Positions 42,672 to 56,227 are shown, counted from the first letter of the stretch. The stretch is DNA of 64,000 nt from Armigeres subalbatus (GCF_024139115.2 NC_085140.1:48597995-48661994), one strand, 5' to 3'. Program-made: numbers and translations. The notes: a model not told the origin generated them from the sequence alone.

Positions 42672-45600
42672 TCCATAAGACTGAAGGATAAGTTCTAACA
42701 AATTGCAAGGTGGGGTCGATTACAGTCATGCATTTTCATATGCAAATGAAATAACCACTGATTTATTTTCTTCCATGGCGCTTCTGGTTGTGATTTGAGC
42801 TATTTTTTTAGCATTCCTTTCGAAATTGTATTGCATGTATTTTGTATGGCAAATATAAAGATATTCAATTACTAGAAAACGCTTAACATCAAATTCTTTT
42901 GTTCTCTTGGCTCGCAGACCTAATTTTAAAGTTTTGGCGGTTGATGGTCATCAATCTGCTACAAATAAAACGAAATTGCAAGGTTGCACAAAACCTGTAC
43001 GCCCTTTGCTGTTTGAAGACCACTGATTTACTGAGTTGCTTCTACTTCAGAATGAAACGGAGCTTATGCCATAACCCTCCCTCGTGTATACGAACTGCAT
43101 TTTTTTAGCATCTATACACAAAAGGATAATGCATGCAGTGCTCGCCCGGTGCGACCAGAGGTGGCGCTCGTTGGTGGAAGTGTAGGATTTTGTGATTTTA
43201 TGAGCATGAGAACGGATACCGGATTATATTGTTTGGTGTTACGTCAAGTTTTAAAACCTATCATTTACGGATGGGTGGTTTTTGGGAAGAGTTTTTCAGC
43301 AACTACCGATGCTATAAAAACTTCGTGAAGGGTAGTAAGTCAATAGACTGCACAACGGAATAACATCGATTTATATAATGCTGGTAAAAATTGGTATACA
43401 CTTTTCACACTCTTTGAGAGATCGAATAAACAAATATTGACTGAACATTAAATAAACGATTTAGTATAATATTGAATACAGAAAATAAAATCGATTAATT
43501 CGAATTTCCTCACACATCTGATCACAATAAATGTCTGTCTATTTGCACTTGCAGAAGGCACATTATCCATGTCATCTCTTGCCTTTTCCCTCCCATATAA
43601 AACAGATCAGATATAACCGGAAGGGATACTAACGGAAACGCTTATCGACAGAATAAAAATTGATCTGAAAAAATCCACTCTCGATTGTACAATTCTGAAC
43701 TTCGTTTTGGGCATCCGATGTCTCCGAAGCAATAAAATCAACTTTCAATCTTTATTCAACGACCTTCCCTCCTTCGGCCTCTTCGCTGATGCTGCGGCAT
43801 ATATGAATAGAATGACGCTCCCGGGGCAGCCCGAACCGACTTCCGAAAAATATGTCAGTGTCATCGCGTGTATAAGAAGCGGAGAAAAATTCGATAGCTG
43901 TTACTAGTTGTCAGTTGAAGCCAATAATGTCGTTTCGCCTGAATCGTTGTCATCGGACCTGAACTGAATAGAGGCAAGTGTTATCAGTGGGTTTCTATGG
44001 AAGGTGTCAACCCTCATCCACCCACCGGCAGTTCGAGGAAAATGCTTGTGCAGTGATACTCACTATTTACACCTACCGAACTACGACTGCACAAAGATGC
44101 TGAACAAGCAATCAGGCACACTCCGCTTCTTTGATGTGATCTGGTGTGCACTTAGCATGCGGTGGGCGGCTCAGGTGGGGGTGGTGCATCCTGTTCAAGA
44201 AAGAGCGTAATTTCGCAACAAACACTTCGAGGAAACTGGGTTCACTAGATAGCTAATGCATCGTAGAAATTAAATTAGATTATAACATAATTTCGTAACA
44301 GTTGCTAAAGTTCTACGTAAGCGAGTTATCTTTCTTCATCGCAAAGGCTTTGTGGATTTATTTAAGGTAAAATAAGCTTAAAATAGCTCAATTACGTAAT
44401 ACGTGTGATTATTAGGGATGAAAATCGTTCATATACGAAAAGGTATCTTTTTGTTGTTAATTTATTTCAGTAAAATAGTTTGAAACCGCAATAATAAAGT
44501 GTTTGCAAACTATTGAAATCGCACAATTTGTGTATATTATAAAAAATGGAATCAATAAGTAATCAGATATGTAAAATGCATAAACAATTTAAAAAAACCA
44601 TCTTTGCTAACCACTTTATTGTTCGCTTAAAGCGTCCAACCGCACACTCAGCTTCTGGTCATTCCAATTATCCTCAACTTGACTCAAATTTCATTCCCAC
44701 AGTCTCTGCCTTCCTTTATTCGATACTTCACTTCCTCATCTCATCCTTCCTGAGCCAGTAGGCAAATAAGGTATCTGAACATAAAAAATCTGTCCAAGTC
44801 GGTCCATACCTACGTCCATCCTCAACAGCTCCCAGAAGAAAGGAATAAAAAGTAACGAAACCAAACACTTCAACGGTCGCTTGTTCCTTCCCCACGTCCA
44901 TAAGGCCCATGCAACAGGAAAGGGGAAAGCCCTTGTAGCAGTTATGATGAGCTCCGAACAATTTCTTTCCCACAACATATCTCATCATCTTCCAACAAAA
45001 ACAACAACTACGACATCAGCTTCATCATCTCGCATCACGACGACAACGACGGCTCTCGAACCAAACATCCGTGTACCGTCCAGCAGGGGTGCATGACTTA
45101 TTTTTGTAACGTTTTCTTATTCTCCCTGGACTCATTTCCCTTTTCCAGACGAGCGTCGTCATCGTCCTTCAAAATCTTTGCTCCCGAAATGTTCCCACAA
45201 ACCCAAAAACCAGCAGCCAGCCGAGCCGTGTGTTGAACCCAACATTTCTGTGTGTCCGATGAAATTGTGCTTTTTTCTCCTCTTCGTACCAACTCTTCGC
45301 ATCCATTAGCGAGCCCATATGAAGCCAGCCGGGCCGGTTTAGGATGATGTGTGGGAACCGGAGGATAATCACACCTGTTCGAGTTCCGCCGCCGGTTCCT
45401 CAGGAGCTTAGGGGGTTCGAACATGGGACAGTGTTTGCTTATAGAGATTATAGGAAGGGAGAGGAAGAGATCCCGGGGATTGTTTGGAATGGAATAGTGG
45501 AGGAAATCGCTGTTTGTATGTCAGCGCTCAGGGGAACAACCGTTCAAGAGAAATTCAAACTGTGGATCCCTTGTTAACATTTTGAATAACTTGTCATATG

Positions 45601-45825
45601 TTCAGTCATAAATTGATAGCTGCAGATAGAAATGTGTATGCGTCAAATTATTTGCGTAAAAACAATACAGTTCGACAGAATCAGGAAAAAATCCGATTGC
45701 ATTCGATATCAATCTGCAATCTGCATTTTCACACCTTCTCTTCATACTGTAGCACGACGACACGCACAATTTATAGAAAACTTTTGTAATTTCTCTCGTT
45801 TTATTGTTGAAATCAAATTCTTGAA

Positions 45826-48360
45826 TGAAAGGTCGTTAGGTCGAAAGTCATTTGGCCGAAGGCTACAAGGCGAAATGTCTACAAAGTTGTATGACCCAAT
45901 ATTGACCCTAAAAACCATTAGGCCCAAACCATTTTGCCAAAAAAGGAATCTGGCCGAATATGCCGTTTGTCCGAAAATGCCGTTTGTCCGAAATGATACA
46001 GTTTTTTGAATGTAAAGGTCATTTAGTGGAAATGGACATTCGGCTAAAAGTGTCATTCTGTAGAACTGGCCATTTTGCCTAAAAGTTGTTTGGTCGACAT
46101 TTTCGGCGTCCGTTCAGCAAATGACATTTTCAGCCATATGTTGTTTTCAGTTAAATGAGATTTTCAGCAAAACGTTCAATTCGGCTAGATGACTTTCGGC
46201 TTAACGTGTCATTCGACCATGTGGCATCCAAACAAATGGCTTTCCACTGAATGACTTTCGACCAAACGACGAAAACAGTTGTTTGGCCGAAAGTCTTCGA
46301 CCGGATATCATTGAGCCTAAAGTTTATTGGCCGAATATGTCCTTCGTGGAACAAACCATTAGTAGGCCGAAGCCCACCTGGCCGAAAAATTCGTTTAGCC
46401 GCTGGCGGCGTAATTCTCTGAGCTTTTCCACATTATTAATTTGATTTTTGTTTTCGGATTTTCCGTGGCAACTACTTTGAAGTTTCACGAAAGTTTCTTT
46501 TGATTCTTCTTAGAAAGTTACACAGATTTTTTTTTAGATTTTCCGCCAGAGATTGTTCAAAATGTGGACACCAACAATTTAAACCAAAATTGTTCAGATC
46601 TTTTAAGATTTTTTTTAAATTATTACGGGATACAGTTCGGAAATTCCACGAAAAAAATCGGATTTTTGAAGAAATCTTTGTATTGTCTATAAGAAATTAT
46701 TCGGAAATTCAATGGAAAATTATTAAAAAAGAGAAAGGGTCGTTTGACCGAAAGCAAAAATTATTTTACGAATGCATTTTGGCCGAATAATTCGTCGAAA
46801 ATCATCAAGCCGAGTTGTATTTGACCGAAATGAACCTTGGGGCAAAACGGTTATACAACGGAAACAGTTTAGCCAAAAATTTCATTTGGCCAAAGCGACA
46901 TACGGCCGAACGAATCGGTAATTTAGCTGAAATGGTCGTTTGACAGAACGGACCATTTGGTCCACCGGCCAAATGTTGATTACTGAACGGGTTAAATGGT
47001 CAAAATATCCACCTGTTTGGCCGAATAACATTTTCGGCCAAATGGCCTTTCTGCCAAACGACCATTTCGGCAAAACAACTTTTTGCCGTATGTCCAATTT
47101 AGCTAAAAGAGATTGTCCGCTAGATGGGTTTTGACCTAATGGTTTGTTCGGCAAAACACTTTTTGGCCTTGTGTCTATCGGCCAAATGGCCCTACCTGTC
47201 GTTCGAGCGAATTTAACTTTCGTCCGAAACGGTATTAGGTCCAAAAAGGTTTGGCCGGAAATTACATTTGGCAGAAAGTGACAAACAGCAGGAAGACTCA
47301 TTCGGCCGAATTGGTAATTTGACCGAAATAGTTGTTTGCCCTAACAGTTAATTTGTCTGAAAATATCATTTGGCCGAAATGGTCGTTTGGACGAAAATGC
47401 CGTTTGGTAGAAATTTTCGTTTAGCAGAAAGAGTCATTTGGCCCCACAATGTCCTTCCTGCAAAACAAACATTTCAGCCAAACAGCATTTTCTGCCAAAT
47501 GACGTATTCAGCTAAACGTTTTTTTTTGGCAAAATGATCAATTCAGCCGACCGACACTTTCAGCCGAATGTCCATTTCGGCCAAATGACCCTTTCGGCCA
47601 ATTCGACCAACTGTTTTTTTTTCGGCCAAAGGAACTATTCGACCAAATGACATTTCCCGCTAAAAAAATTAGTCTTAGACTTTCGGCCTTACCAACAAAC
47701 AATTTAAGCTATAGAGCAATAATTTTGGTCATATAAGCGCTTGATTTGCCTTATTGGGCGTTGTGGCATTCGACAAAATGGCTTTCTGCCAAACGACTCT
47801 TCTGCATTCAAAAATTCTACTTGTACGAGATTTTTTTTTGATTTCAACAACACTTTTTGTTCAAATTAACTTAAGTTTTTAAACCTAAAATCTTGGAACA
47901 TAAGTCGACAAAATTTCAAAGTAAGTGTGAGAAGAGGATCGTGGATCTATACACATTAAATAACAATTTTGAGAATGTTTGGGAAAAAATGTGGACTTTT
48001 TAAATCACTGAAGTAGTGATAAACGGGTATGATTTGCTTCAGCCATAAGTTTAGGTCCACCAAACCTAACTACAAAAAAAAATTAAAAAAATCCAAATTA
48101 AATATTTTTGGATAAATTAGAAAAATTTTTGGACTATGAAATTTTCAAGATATTCTTTTGTTTATGTCTCGAAAATATCACGAACAAATCCAGTAGAAAA
48201 CCTTTAAGAAACAAATGCAATTTAAAATTCACCTCGCCGGTTAAGCCAGCCGCCACCACCGACGGCAAAAATGGCTTTCGGTGTGACCCCGAAAATGCCG
48301 CCCCAGCCGACCGAAATTATAACAAAAGCAGCCACCGACGATTTTTGAACCGGTGCACTC
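45826..48360. repeat. Long GCCGAA/GCCAAA-rich repeat region
   Basis: Dozens of degenerate words such as TTTGGCCGAAA, CATTTGGCC and TCGGCCAAATG occupy about 2 kb. CTGGCGGCGTAATTC at 46403 and GCCGCCACCACC-type sequence at 48248-48330 recall the CGG-rich ends of the 5.67-10.28 kb element. A decayed relative of that hAT-like family is the best guess. Confidence 0.55.
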
Positions 48361-50989
48361 CTTTACTGGAGACCCCATGGGTCTTTCATCTATATTCATC
48401 GTATCAAAGCTGAGCTGTAGCAAACATCAATGGGAACCATTGCCGAGATTTTATCATCTATTTCGCACAAACTCATACGCACGAGCAGATGGACCTTTGG
48501 CCAAACCATCGAGCTATCGATGACACGAACTTCCTATCAAAACATCCTTTCTCTAGTGAAATTTATTACAACTTTATTGTACGAGAAAGGTAAAAAGTGT
48601 TATAGTTTTTGAGACGAATTTCATGTTAGAAGGAACAGAATCCCCTCGACATCCTGCCTTTAATGAACTTAGATGCTTCCTTCTACATCGTACTTCAATG
48701 TGGTACGCAATTTACGGCCCGATGTGTATCGACGTCGAACACTTTCAATAAGCTTTTCTATTTCAATATAATAGTCGTCTGATACTGCTTTCAAACAAAG
48801 ATTGCTTGATGGTATTCAATGCAGTGCAAATCAGGGTATTAGTTTTGAAGCGATTTTGAAGATAATATAACCGACTATTCGGAGATAAAAATATGATTCT
48901 TTTAAACTAAAGCTTGTTATATCTGTTGTTAATATTTTCTGAAAACGTCATTGAACTCTTTAACGCTGGAAACATTATTAAAGTTGTGAATCAGCCATAA
49001 AAACATCAGTACACTTCCAACCATGGCGTTTTCGTGATCCGCAACTCGTCCCCTTGTAGCGGTAACTAGTCAATATCACATGTAAGTAAACGAAAAAACC
49101 ACACAAAAAAATCCCAACCACAACAGGAAGAATGAAAAACGGTCTCACGAAACTGAACAGAAAGCGGGACCCACATAAGAAATCTGCCCTGTATCCTTTC
49201 CCACAGCTCACGTCTCTTATTTGGCAACAGTTTAAATTTATTGCAATGCTTCGGTTGAGTGATCCCTTTGTACTTCCGACTAGTCATACATATTACAGAG
49301 CCGGTGAAGTTTAAAAATGGAAACGGATGAGATTGCTGATGTCGCCACTTTTGGCGATCAATTAGTTGTTGTTACATGCACTACTCAAGTACCTGGAATA
49401 ATAAATTAGGTTCGACTATCAGAACTGAGCATTACGACGCGTATTAAACATTCAAGATTGTTTTTGGTTGTACATTAAAAATATATATTTATATGACTAC
49501 AGCGCCACTTGCGTTCTAGAGCTTGTGATTCTACCGCCGCAGATCAGGAGACGGCACAGTTCAGTGTCGAATCACGAACTAAGAACCAGCTTGCTCTCTG
49601 ATTTATTTCTTATGATCTACCGTACGGGTGCGTATTTTATACACATGGATTTTGGTCATTTTTCAATTTGGTTCGAAACAGTGTTCGTAATGTTGTTTAA
49701 TTTCTTTTATCTATACACATATAATGATACTTCCACTTAAATTCCCTATTTTGCAATACTTTCTTAACTATAATTCTTGACTCTAATTATTCACCAGAAT
49801 ATTGAATAGTGTACAGATTTTGCCACCTCACGGTTTTCTGCAAAACTACTTTTTGCCGCAACCCTTGGAGTCATGCCGTAATAAAAAGACACGAAAATCC
49901 CAGCGACAGTCATCGCACGGATTCCGAAAGGATTCCCCGCGGGGGGCAGCCGAGAGGAGCCGACCTGCGAAGAAAGTCGAAACGGAAACAGGGTGTCACG
50001 AAAAAATATTGGGCCCCCTGAATCAGCCTGGCTGACAAATGATGCCGATGTGATTGATCAAGTTGTCCGTCATCCGATTGACGGGTTGTCTTGATTTTCA
50101 TATTTATGGGACCGAACTTTCTCTGCGATGCATTATTCTATAACGGTGTGTGGCGAAAAAAAAAGGTACACCCCATGTGAATTGAGAACACTGCCGCTGG
50201 GATCCGCTTCTGTTGGAGCCCACCATGACCGCACGACGACGATGGATGCGATGGGATCCAACCGCCCGCGGTCGGTGATGATCAGCACGATAATAGCCCC
50301 CCTGATACTTCTTGTGCCTACATTGGACGTTTCGGTTACTTCTTTCCGTTTCGCTTCTCGTCGAATCTTTTACTGTGAGGGGCAGAAGGGCGATAGCCAT
50401 CGCCTGAATCGAATATAAATCTGTGAGAATTTTGATGGTCGCTTCGAGCTGACCCCGACGAGCGACTCGGTGGTGTGTGGGAAAATGCTGTTCGGTGGAA
50501 TGTGAGTCATAAACATTCGGAACATATGTTGGAATGTGTGGAACGGCGTGAGAGAACAATTTTTATATAATTTGCTGTAGATGCATCTGGTGATCGGCGG
50601 CGGTTGGCTTCAGTTTGATGTTCGTGAAAGAGATAATCGGGAATGTTCAACACTGTCCCAAGCCCGACCGAAATAATAAAACCGCAAGCCAATGCCGCCT
50701 ACTGCAGATTAGCCTTAATCAATGGTTCAATGATACAGTTAAGCAAAATCATCTAGACATGACATAAAAATCACGATGAGTCATAGATACTCCCACCTGA
50801 TTTTTCGATACATGAAGTCAGGAAATTGACAATTCTGAGGGAACTCGTCTGTGAACTACAGTCGTGGTTAATGGGTCAAAAATCACAAACGAATTCTTAT
50901 TTCGGTTAACTGACAGTGATTTGAACACGTGCCTTGCGCTTTGAACTTTTCGAATGATGTTCCGTTTTCAGTATTTTTACTGCATTTTT

Positions 50990-51450
50990 GGCATCACTTG
51001 CGCCATCTTTCTTACACGCTTTCATTCATTATTTCTTTCAATTCCTCGTCGTTTCTGAACATCTTGCCTGTTTTTAGGAACTTGGCCTTCAAAGTCGCTA
51101 AAAAATGTTAATCGGCGAAGTTCAGGCGAATGTACTTTCTTATGCACAAAAAAATATCGTTGGCTTCGTACCATTTCATCACCGGTTTCGCGTAATGGAG
51201 CGATGTCAGATCCGGCCAAAACAGGAGTGTATTCTTTTTTATAAATTCAGTCGCTGATGGTGCCGGTCGTTATGTACGACTTGCTGCCATACCAAGTATT
51301 TCTTAGAACATTTGTCGACTTTCTCCTTCCGAAACTTCTTCGAACTTTCAGGCTGGACTTGCGGACGAAAAACTCCAGGCTGGGGATTTTCTAGGCGTTT
51401 GCTTTAATGTACGCCTCGTCATCCATTTCAATGCATTTCGGCTGAACCTA
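50990..51450 (-). pseudogene. Decayed mariner-like transposase
   Basis: On the minus strand the sequence translates, with stops and shifts, to MDDEAYIKANA, IPSLEFFVRK, WYGSKSYITTGTISD, then IYKKEYTPVL. A shifted frame reads WPDLTSLHYAKPVMKWYEAND, followed by VHSPELRR. These match the order DDE-Y-K ... TTGT ... WPDLAS.HYA ... PELRPIE found in mosquito mariner-like DD-E transposases. It has at least two stops and two frame changes and lacks the N-terminal part. It is an old insertion in the intron, with no function. Confidence 0.65.
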
Positions 51451-51621
51451 CCACTCGCAGACAATAGCTTCTTGGCACGAGATTCGACCACCGTATTCTC
51501 TTTTTGATAACAATAAACCGAATGATTCTCCCTTTTCACAGTTCAAAATTATGCCAAATGTGCATTATATCAAATGACAAATTTCAAATTGCTTTCATTC
51601 CAAATAACTGATAAATCCGTT

Positions 51622-51857
51622 GATTAATTATTTGCGAGCGTCTTAGGGGAATGTTACACGGTTATAAGACTATTATTCTTCCATTTACTTCCACTAACTA
51701 ATTTATATCATAGATCATTAATTAACGGCTACGCAGTCTAATATGATTAAAACGAGTTTTTATTCGTCCGACGTTTCGACACGGGAATGTGTATGCGTAT
51801 CTGTTACATCAAAATTAATTATTGGAAGTAAATGGAAGAATAAAAGTCTTTTAACCG
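51622..51857. mobile_element. Small Penelope-derived insertion with 13-bp duplication
   Basis: TGATAAATCCGTT is present at 51609-51621 and 51858-51870. Between them, ACGGCTACGCAGTCT and the GACGTTTCGACACGGG half of the ribozyme motif (51726-51795) match the terminal repeat of the element at 19.4-22.8 kb. Outer arms (51655-51713 and 51812-51857) are inverted copies, e.g. TTCTTCCATTTACTTCCA. The CTGATGA half of the ribozyme is missing. Confidence 0.72.
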
Positions 51858-51870
51858 TGATAAATCCGTT

Positions 51871-53411
51871 CTAAATCAACTTCTTGGTTCGAATGGCTGG
51901 ACAAAGAATGAACAAAAAATATTCATTTATTTGACAATTATTATTTTAAAGGTTACTGTGATGTAACATCTTCACCTCTTACAAGGCATGCAAAAAAAAA
52001 ACAAGGCAGGCTTGAATGTAAACATGTGACGTCACTACTATTTTCGCACAAGCTCAACTGAGCCGATGCCCAACGGTCTCAGCATGCTTGCTTTTGTACT
52101 CCAACATATGGCGAAAAAATAAAATATGCGTCACTTTGGATGTGCCATTTTTCTTATAGGCCAACAGTCCCAATTATCACAATTCGTGCTAATTTTTTGC
52201 AGCAACTCAAATAATATTATGACTTGATTTAGGCGTACACAGGTTTTAGTAACTCGTCTATGACTGACAAGTGTGCAGCTTTGGGAAGTTTCGAAGGGAA
52301 CCTTAGTACCCATTCATGGATTGATCAGCAACTGCTAGTTCTTCCTCCTGGATCAGGGGCATCGTTGCGCTTGGTCAAACTATAAAGGCTCCACGGTATT
52401 TGAATAAATAATTCGCGAAAAAAATTACCTTGATTTTCAATGCATGAGTCCTCAACGACTGCTTGTTTTTATATTTTAACCTTTCAATATTTTTATTTTC
52501 ATATTTATTATATCAATAAATTAGATTAGCTGTTCTGGAGATATAAATTTTCGGAAATAAAAAGTCAAGGACAAACACTCTCCATAACATATGCACCACA
52601 CAAACATGGAGACGCATGGTTCACCATGTTGTTTGTAAGGCAAATCAACGACTTTTTATTTACACATGGTTGGGGTCCAACGAAACCGCACCAAGCCTCT
52701 TTTTGACTGATATTTGATATTTTGTTCTTAGAATGAAAACCGAAAGTAATTCATATCAATGCATTCGTAAATTTGTTGTTGGATATTCTCAGTTATAGGG
52801 TAGACGGATATCCGATACGATTTGTGATCATTTGGATCTGCTACACGAAAATTTGTGCAAATTTTGCTTTGGCGGTGCGATTTGGCTGAATCCCGACCAC
52901 ATATAGAATCAAGCAATCGTTGAATACCCTCGCAGCACGGTATACAGAAAACAAAGTAGGCTAGTTAGAAAAATGACACTTCGAATGTGACGCATTAAGA
53001 CGACGAATTAAGAAAACGTCTTTCATAAACTTTCAATGATGTACTGTACCGCTCATGAAAAAATCTACTCTTCGGCTCATTTTTGGTCGCAACGAAAAAT
53101 ACGCGCCAGATAGTCGCCTAAGAAAAACATACCTCCATGAAAAAAGCTACTTCGATATTTTTTAAAATTTGACCACCACGTGCTCGCAAACCATGGTTTT
53201 CAATAGAATCTTGTATAATTAAGATATATTAAGGTCACTGTCATTTTTGTTGATTCAGCATGCGTGAAAAAATAAAAATGACAGATGTGCTTTGCATCCG
53301 TATCGAGTGGTGTGCCCCAGAAAACGCGAGCACTTTGAAACTTGGATTCTGTCAGGAGTGACCTTAAATTGAAATTTCAATAATTTTATCATCACAGAAA
53401 CTTAAAATTAT
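51871..53411. other. Intron stretch, nothing recognised
   Basis: AT-rich; no credible exon, repeat or RNA gene. Confidence 0.35.
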
Positions 53412-53686
53412 GGCGCGGCTACAAAGCAAGACCATGCTGAGGGTAGCTGGGTTCAATTCCTGGTGCCGGTCTAGACAATTTTGGATTGGAAATTGTCTCG
53501 ACTTCCCTGGGCATAAAAGTATCATCGTGCTAGCCTCATGATATACGAATGCAAAAATGGTAACCTGGCTTAGAAACCTCGCAGTTAATAACTGTGGAAG
53601 TTCTTATTGAACACTAAGCTGCGAAGCGGCTCTGCCCCAGTGTGGGGATGTAATGCCAATAAGAAGAAGAAGAAGAAGAAGAATTT
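53412..53686 (+). mobile_element. tRNA-derived SINE, Feilai-like, head truncated
   Basis: Begins GCGCGGCTACAAAGCAAGAC and follows the 7867 copy closely to GTAATGCCAATAAGAAGAAG, with a short (AAG)6-like tail. Confidence 0.8.
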
Positions 53687-53744
53687 TACGTTCAATTATG
53701 AATTCCGTCTCGGTGAATTTTCATAAGGCAGGAGCAGGGGAAGG

Positions 53745-53975
53745 GTCGTTTGGCCCAAACCCATTCTGCCGAAAGTCCTTTGGTCGAATTCCACTAAGCC
53801 GAATAAAACCATTAGGCCGAAACCCATCTGGCCGAAAGTCATTTGGCAGAACGGGTCATCCAGCCGAATAGGTCATTTGGCCGAAATAGTCATTTTTCAT
53901 AATAGAATATTTGGCTGAATGTGACATTTGGCCGAATAGGACATTTGACCGAATAGGACTATTGGCTGAATAGGT
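53745..53975. repeat. GCCGAA-rich repeat interrupted by LINE
   Basis: Words such as CATTTGGCCGAATAGG recur; the same style resumes at 55072-55110 (GGGCCGAACAGGTCATTTG) after the LINE, so the LINE inserted into this repeat. Confidence 0.65.
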
Positions 53976-54130
53976 TAGGTAGTGCAAAGGGCCGATTTGA
54001 AAGATCTCCATCCTGAGCGTTGTCCAGCTATCGCTTTAACCTGTTGCCGGGTTAGATTTCGGTCGACTTCTTTTATTTCTTTATTGAGGCTTCGCCGCGA
54101 TGAGCCTCAGCTGCGATGTCCCGCTGGGTT

Positions 54131-54376
54131 TCAGTCTAATACTTGTTTACAGATTTCGTTTCCGCCCCTACGTAGAGTGTGGCCGATCCAGCCCCACTGC
54201 CGATCCCGAATTTCTGTTGCTAACGGCCTCTGGTGAAAACGACGATGGAGCTCGTTGTGAGGCCACCAGGCCTGAATTATATACCGCAGGCATCTGTTGA
54301 TGAACACCTGCAGCCGTTGAGTGTTCTTCACTGATACACACCATGTTTCGCTAGCGTATAACAGCACAGACTTCAC
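54131..54376 (-). pseudogene. LINE C-terminal segment
   Basis: KSVLLYASETWCVSVKNTQR, INRCLRYII and WGWIGHTLRRGGNEICKQ follow the RT in order, as in other non-LTR elements whose tails carry an IGHTLR block. It is separated from the RT piece by stops and frame changes between 54376 and 54542. Confidence 0.8.
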
Positions 54377-54541
54377 GTTGGATTTGGAAATTTGTATTTT
54401 GTTGCGTTCACTTATCTGCCTGTTTTTTTTTAGATATTTCTTAAACTCGCAACGGCAGCCCTTGCTTTCTTAATCCATGCGCCTATGTCGATCTTGGAAC
54501 CGCCGTCTGACGCCATCTGGTTACCAAGATATTGGAAGCTT

Positions 54542-55036
54542 TCAACATTCTCCACTGATTGCCTGGCTACTGTGAAACTGGAAGGAGTCACTGTGTTTTT
54601 TGGTTTTGTTGACGTTGATGCCTAAGCCTGCCGAAGAGGAGTGCTCGGCAAGGTCGTTGAGCTTACTCTGCATATCAGAGCGCCGTTGAGTGAGGAGTGC
54701 AACGTCATCAGCCGATTCGAAGTCGTTTAAGTGCTCCATGGTAATAGGCTGCCATAACAGCCCGCGGTTTGGTTTACGGTCAATCGCACTTATCAGAATC
54801 TCGTCGATTACGATCAGGAACAGTAAAGGTGATAGAATACATCCTTGTCTCACGCCAGCTACGACCCGGATAGGGCCGGACAAGACCCCATTGTGCAGCC
54901 CTCCACACGAAAAGGCCTCGTGCTGTGCCTCGATGAGGCCGATGATTTTCTCAGGAACCCCCTTGCGTCTCAGGGCGCCCCACATATTCTCGTGATTGAG
55001 ACGGTCGAAAGCTTTTTCGTAGTCATTAAATACCAA
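54542..55036 (-). pseudogene. LINE reverse transcriptase, central fragment
   Basis: A 164-residue frame starts inside the palm: DYEKAFDRLNHENMWGAL has the first catalytic aspartate region, GVRQGCILSPLLF is the conserved RQG-SP block, and the second active site reads SADD at residues 108-111, where other LINEs usually have an aromatic or aliphatic residue before ADD. NVNKTK follows. The fingers and endonuclease are absent because of 5' truncation. It would copy LINE RNA into DNA but is incomplete. Confidence 0.85.
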
Positions 55037-55172
55037 GTAAAGGGATTCTTGGAATTCGTTGATCAGGTTATTGGGCCGAACAGGTCATTTGACCGAATAA
55101 CAATTATTGGGAACTTGTGCACGAAAATTAGTATTTAAATTCGGATTGAACTTCAACTACGTCAAGTATATC

Positions 55173-55799
55173 GCGACCCGTTAGTGCGAACACAGAAAAC
55201 AAAAATAACACAAATGAAAAGCAGCTCTCACGTTGCTCTGATTGGATCCAGCAGCAGCTACGTTCGTACCCAAACATACTCATTCACCTTGTTCACCTTG
55301 TTCACGAATGTTCTTCATTTCTGTTTCGTAGACGTTTGCTGCTGCAGATAGGTTAATTGGGCCGGATGATGCTCTCCGGTCCAAATGATGAGGCTTTACG
55401 GCCCTACGAGAATGGCAATCAGTCTGGACGATGCTTTTCAGACTGAGTGATGCGGCGCTACCGGCTTAATAGCTGACGATCGGAACCAATAATGTGCTCC
55501 GGTCCGCATGATGACGTTGTGGTCCTGAGTGGAGCTGCGTCCATGTGGGATGACGATCCCTGGAGACGGATCGCACATTCCGTAAACAACCCTGTAATTC
55601 GGTACAGCGGCTCTGCGGTTTACTTTTCTTCGGTTGGAACAGCAGCAGGCTATCTGAATGGAATACACAGGCTCAAAAGGGATGTTATCCAAACGATGGG
55701 CAAAAGACGATCCAGTTGACTACTTATGTCAACTGCGCTGTCATTTTTTGTGTCATCAGCGTGTCATTTTTTGTTTTCTGTCTTAGCGCTAACCGCTCG
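55173..55799. mobile_element. Possible MITE with ~38-bp imperfect inverted ends
   Basis: CGTTAGTGCGAACACAG and AAAACAAAAATAACAC at the left resemble, as reverse complement, GTGTCATTTTTTGTTTT and CTGTCTTAGCGCTAACCG at the right, roughly 80% alike. No clear duplication. The interior has no convincing frame. Confidence 0.4.
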
Positions 55800-55822
55800 T
55801 ATTAAATGCGTAGAGCATTTAG

Positions 55823-56032
55823 CACGTTATAAGTCCAATCGAATTTATTCAAATGTTTGTTCACACGTGCACAGTACATAAATTTTATTTTGTAAATGCC
55901 CTCGTACTCGGAGTCGTCTATGAAAGGCACGTTATAAGTCCAATCGAATTTATTCAAATGTTTGTTCACACGTGCACAGTACATAAATTTTATTTTGTAA
56001 ATGCCCTCGTACTCGGAGTCGTCTATGAAAGG
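55823..56032. repeat. Two-copy 105-bp direct tandem duplication
   Basis: The segment starting CACGTTATAAGTCCAATCG at 55823 is repeated at 55928 without visible differences. The unit is 105 bp, exactly 35 codons, and keeps a minus-strand frame (55802-56077) open through both copies. The frame (VPFIDDSEYEGIYKIKF...) has no recognised family. Confidence 0.9.
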
Positions 56033-56227
56033 CACTTTGTCAATCGTTGGCATTAAATCAATAGTAGTTCCGTTCAATCAGTAGTTTTGTTTTCGTCGTA
56101 TGGAGTCCGTGAAGGGTTGTCCCACTCGATGCTGGGTCATTAGGCAGAATGGTCATTAGACCGAACGGTCATTATGCCGAATGGCTATTATGCCGAATGA
56201 GAACTGGGGAGTGGGAAGCGAGTAGTG

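Larger units (their letters stand above)
53980..55070 (-). mobile_element. Third LINE, a different family, 5' truncated
   Basis: A minus-strand reverse transcriptase fragment plus its C-terminal domain, ending near 53980. Sequence blocks differ from copies A and B (e.g. GVRQGCILSPLLFLIVIDEI), so it is another non-LTR lineage. Only the last ~1.1 kb is present. Confidence 0.85.
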
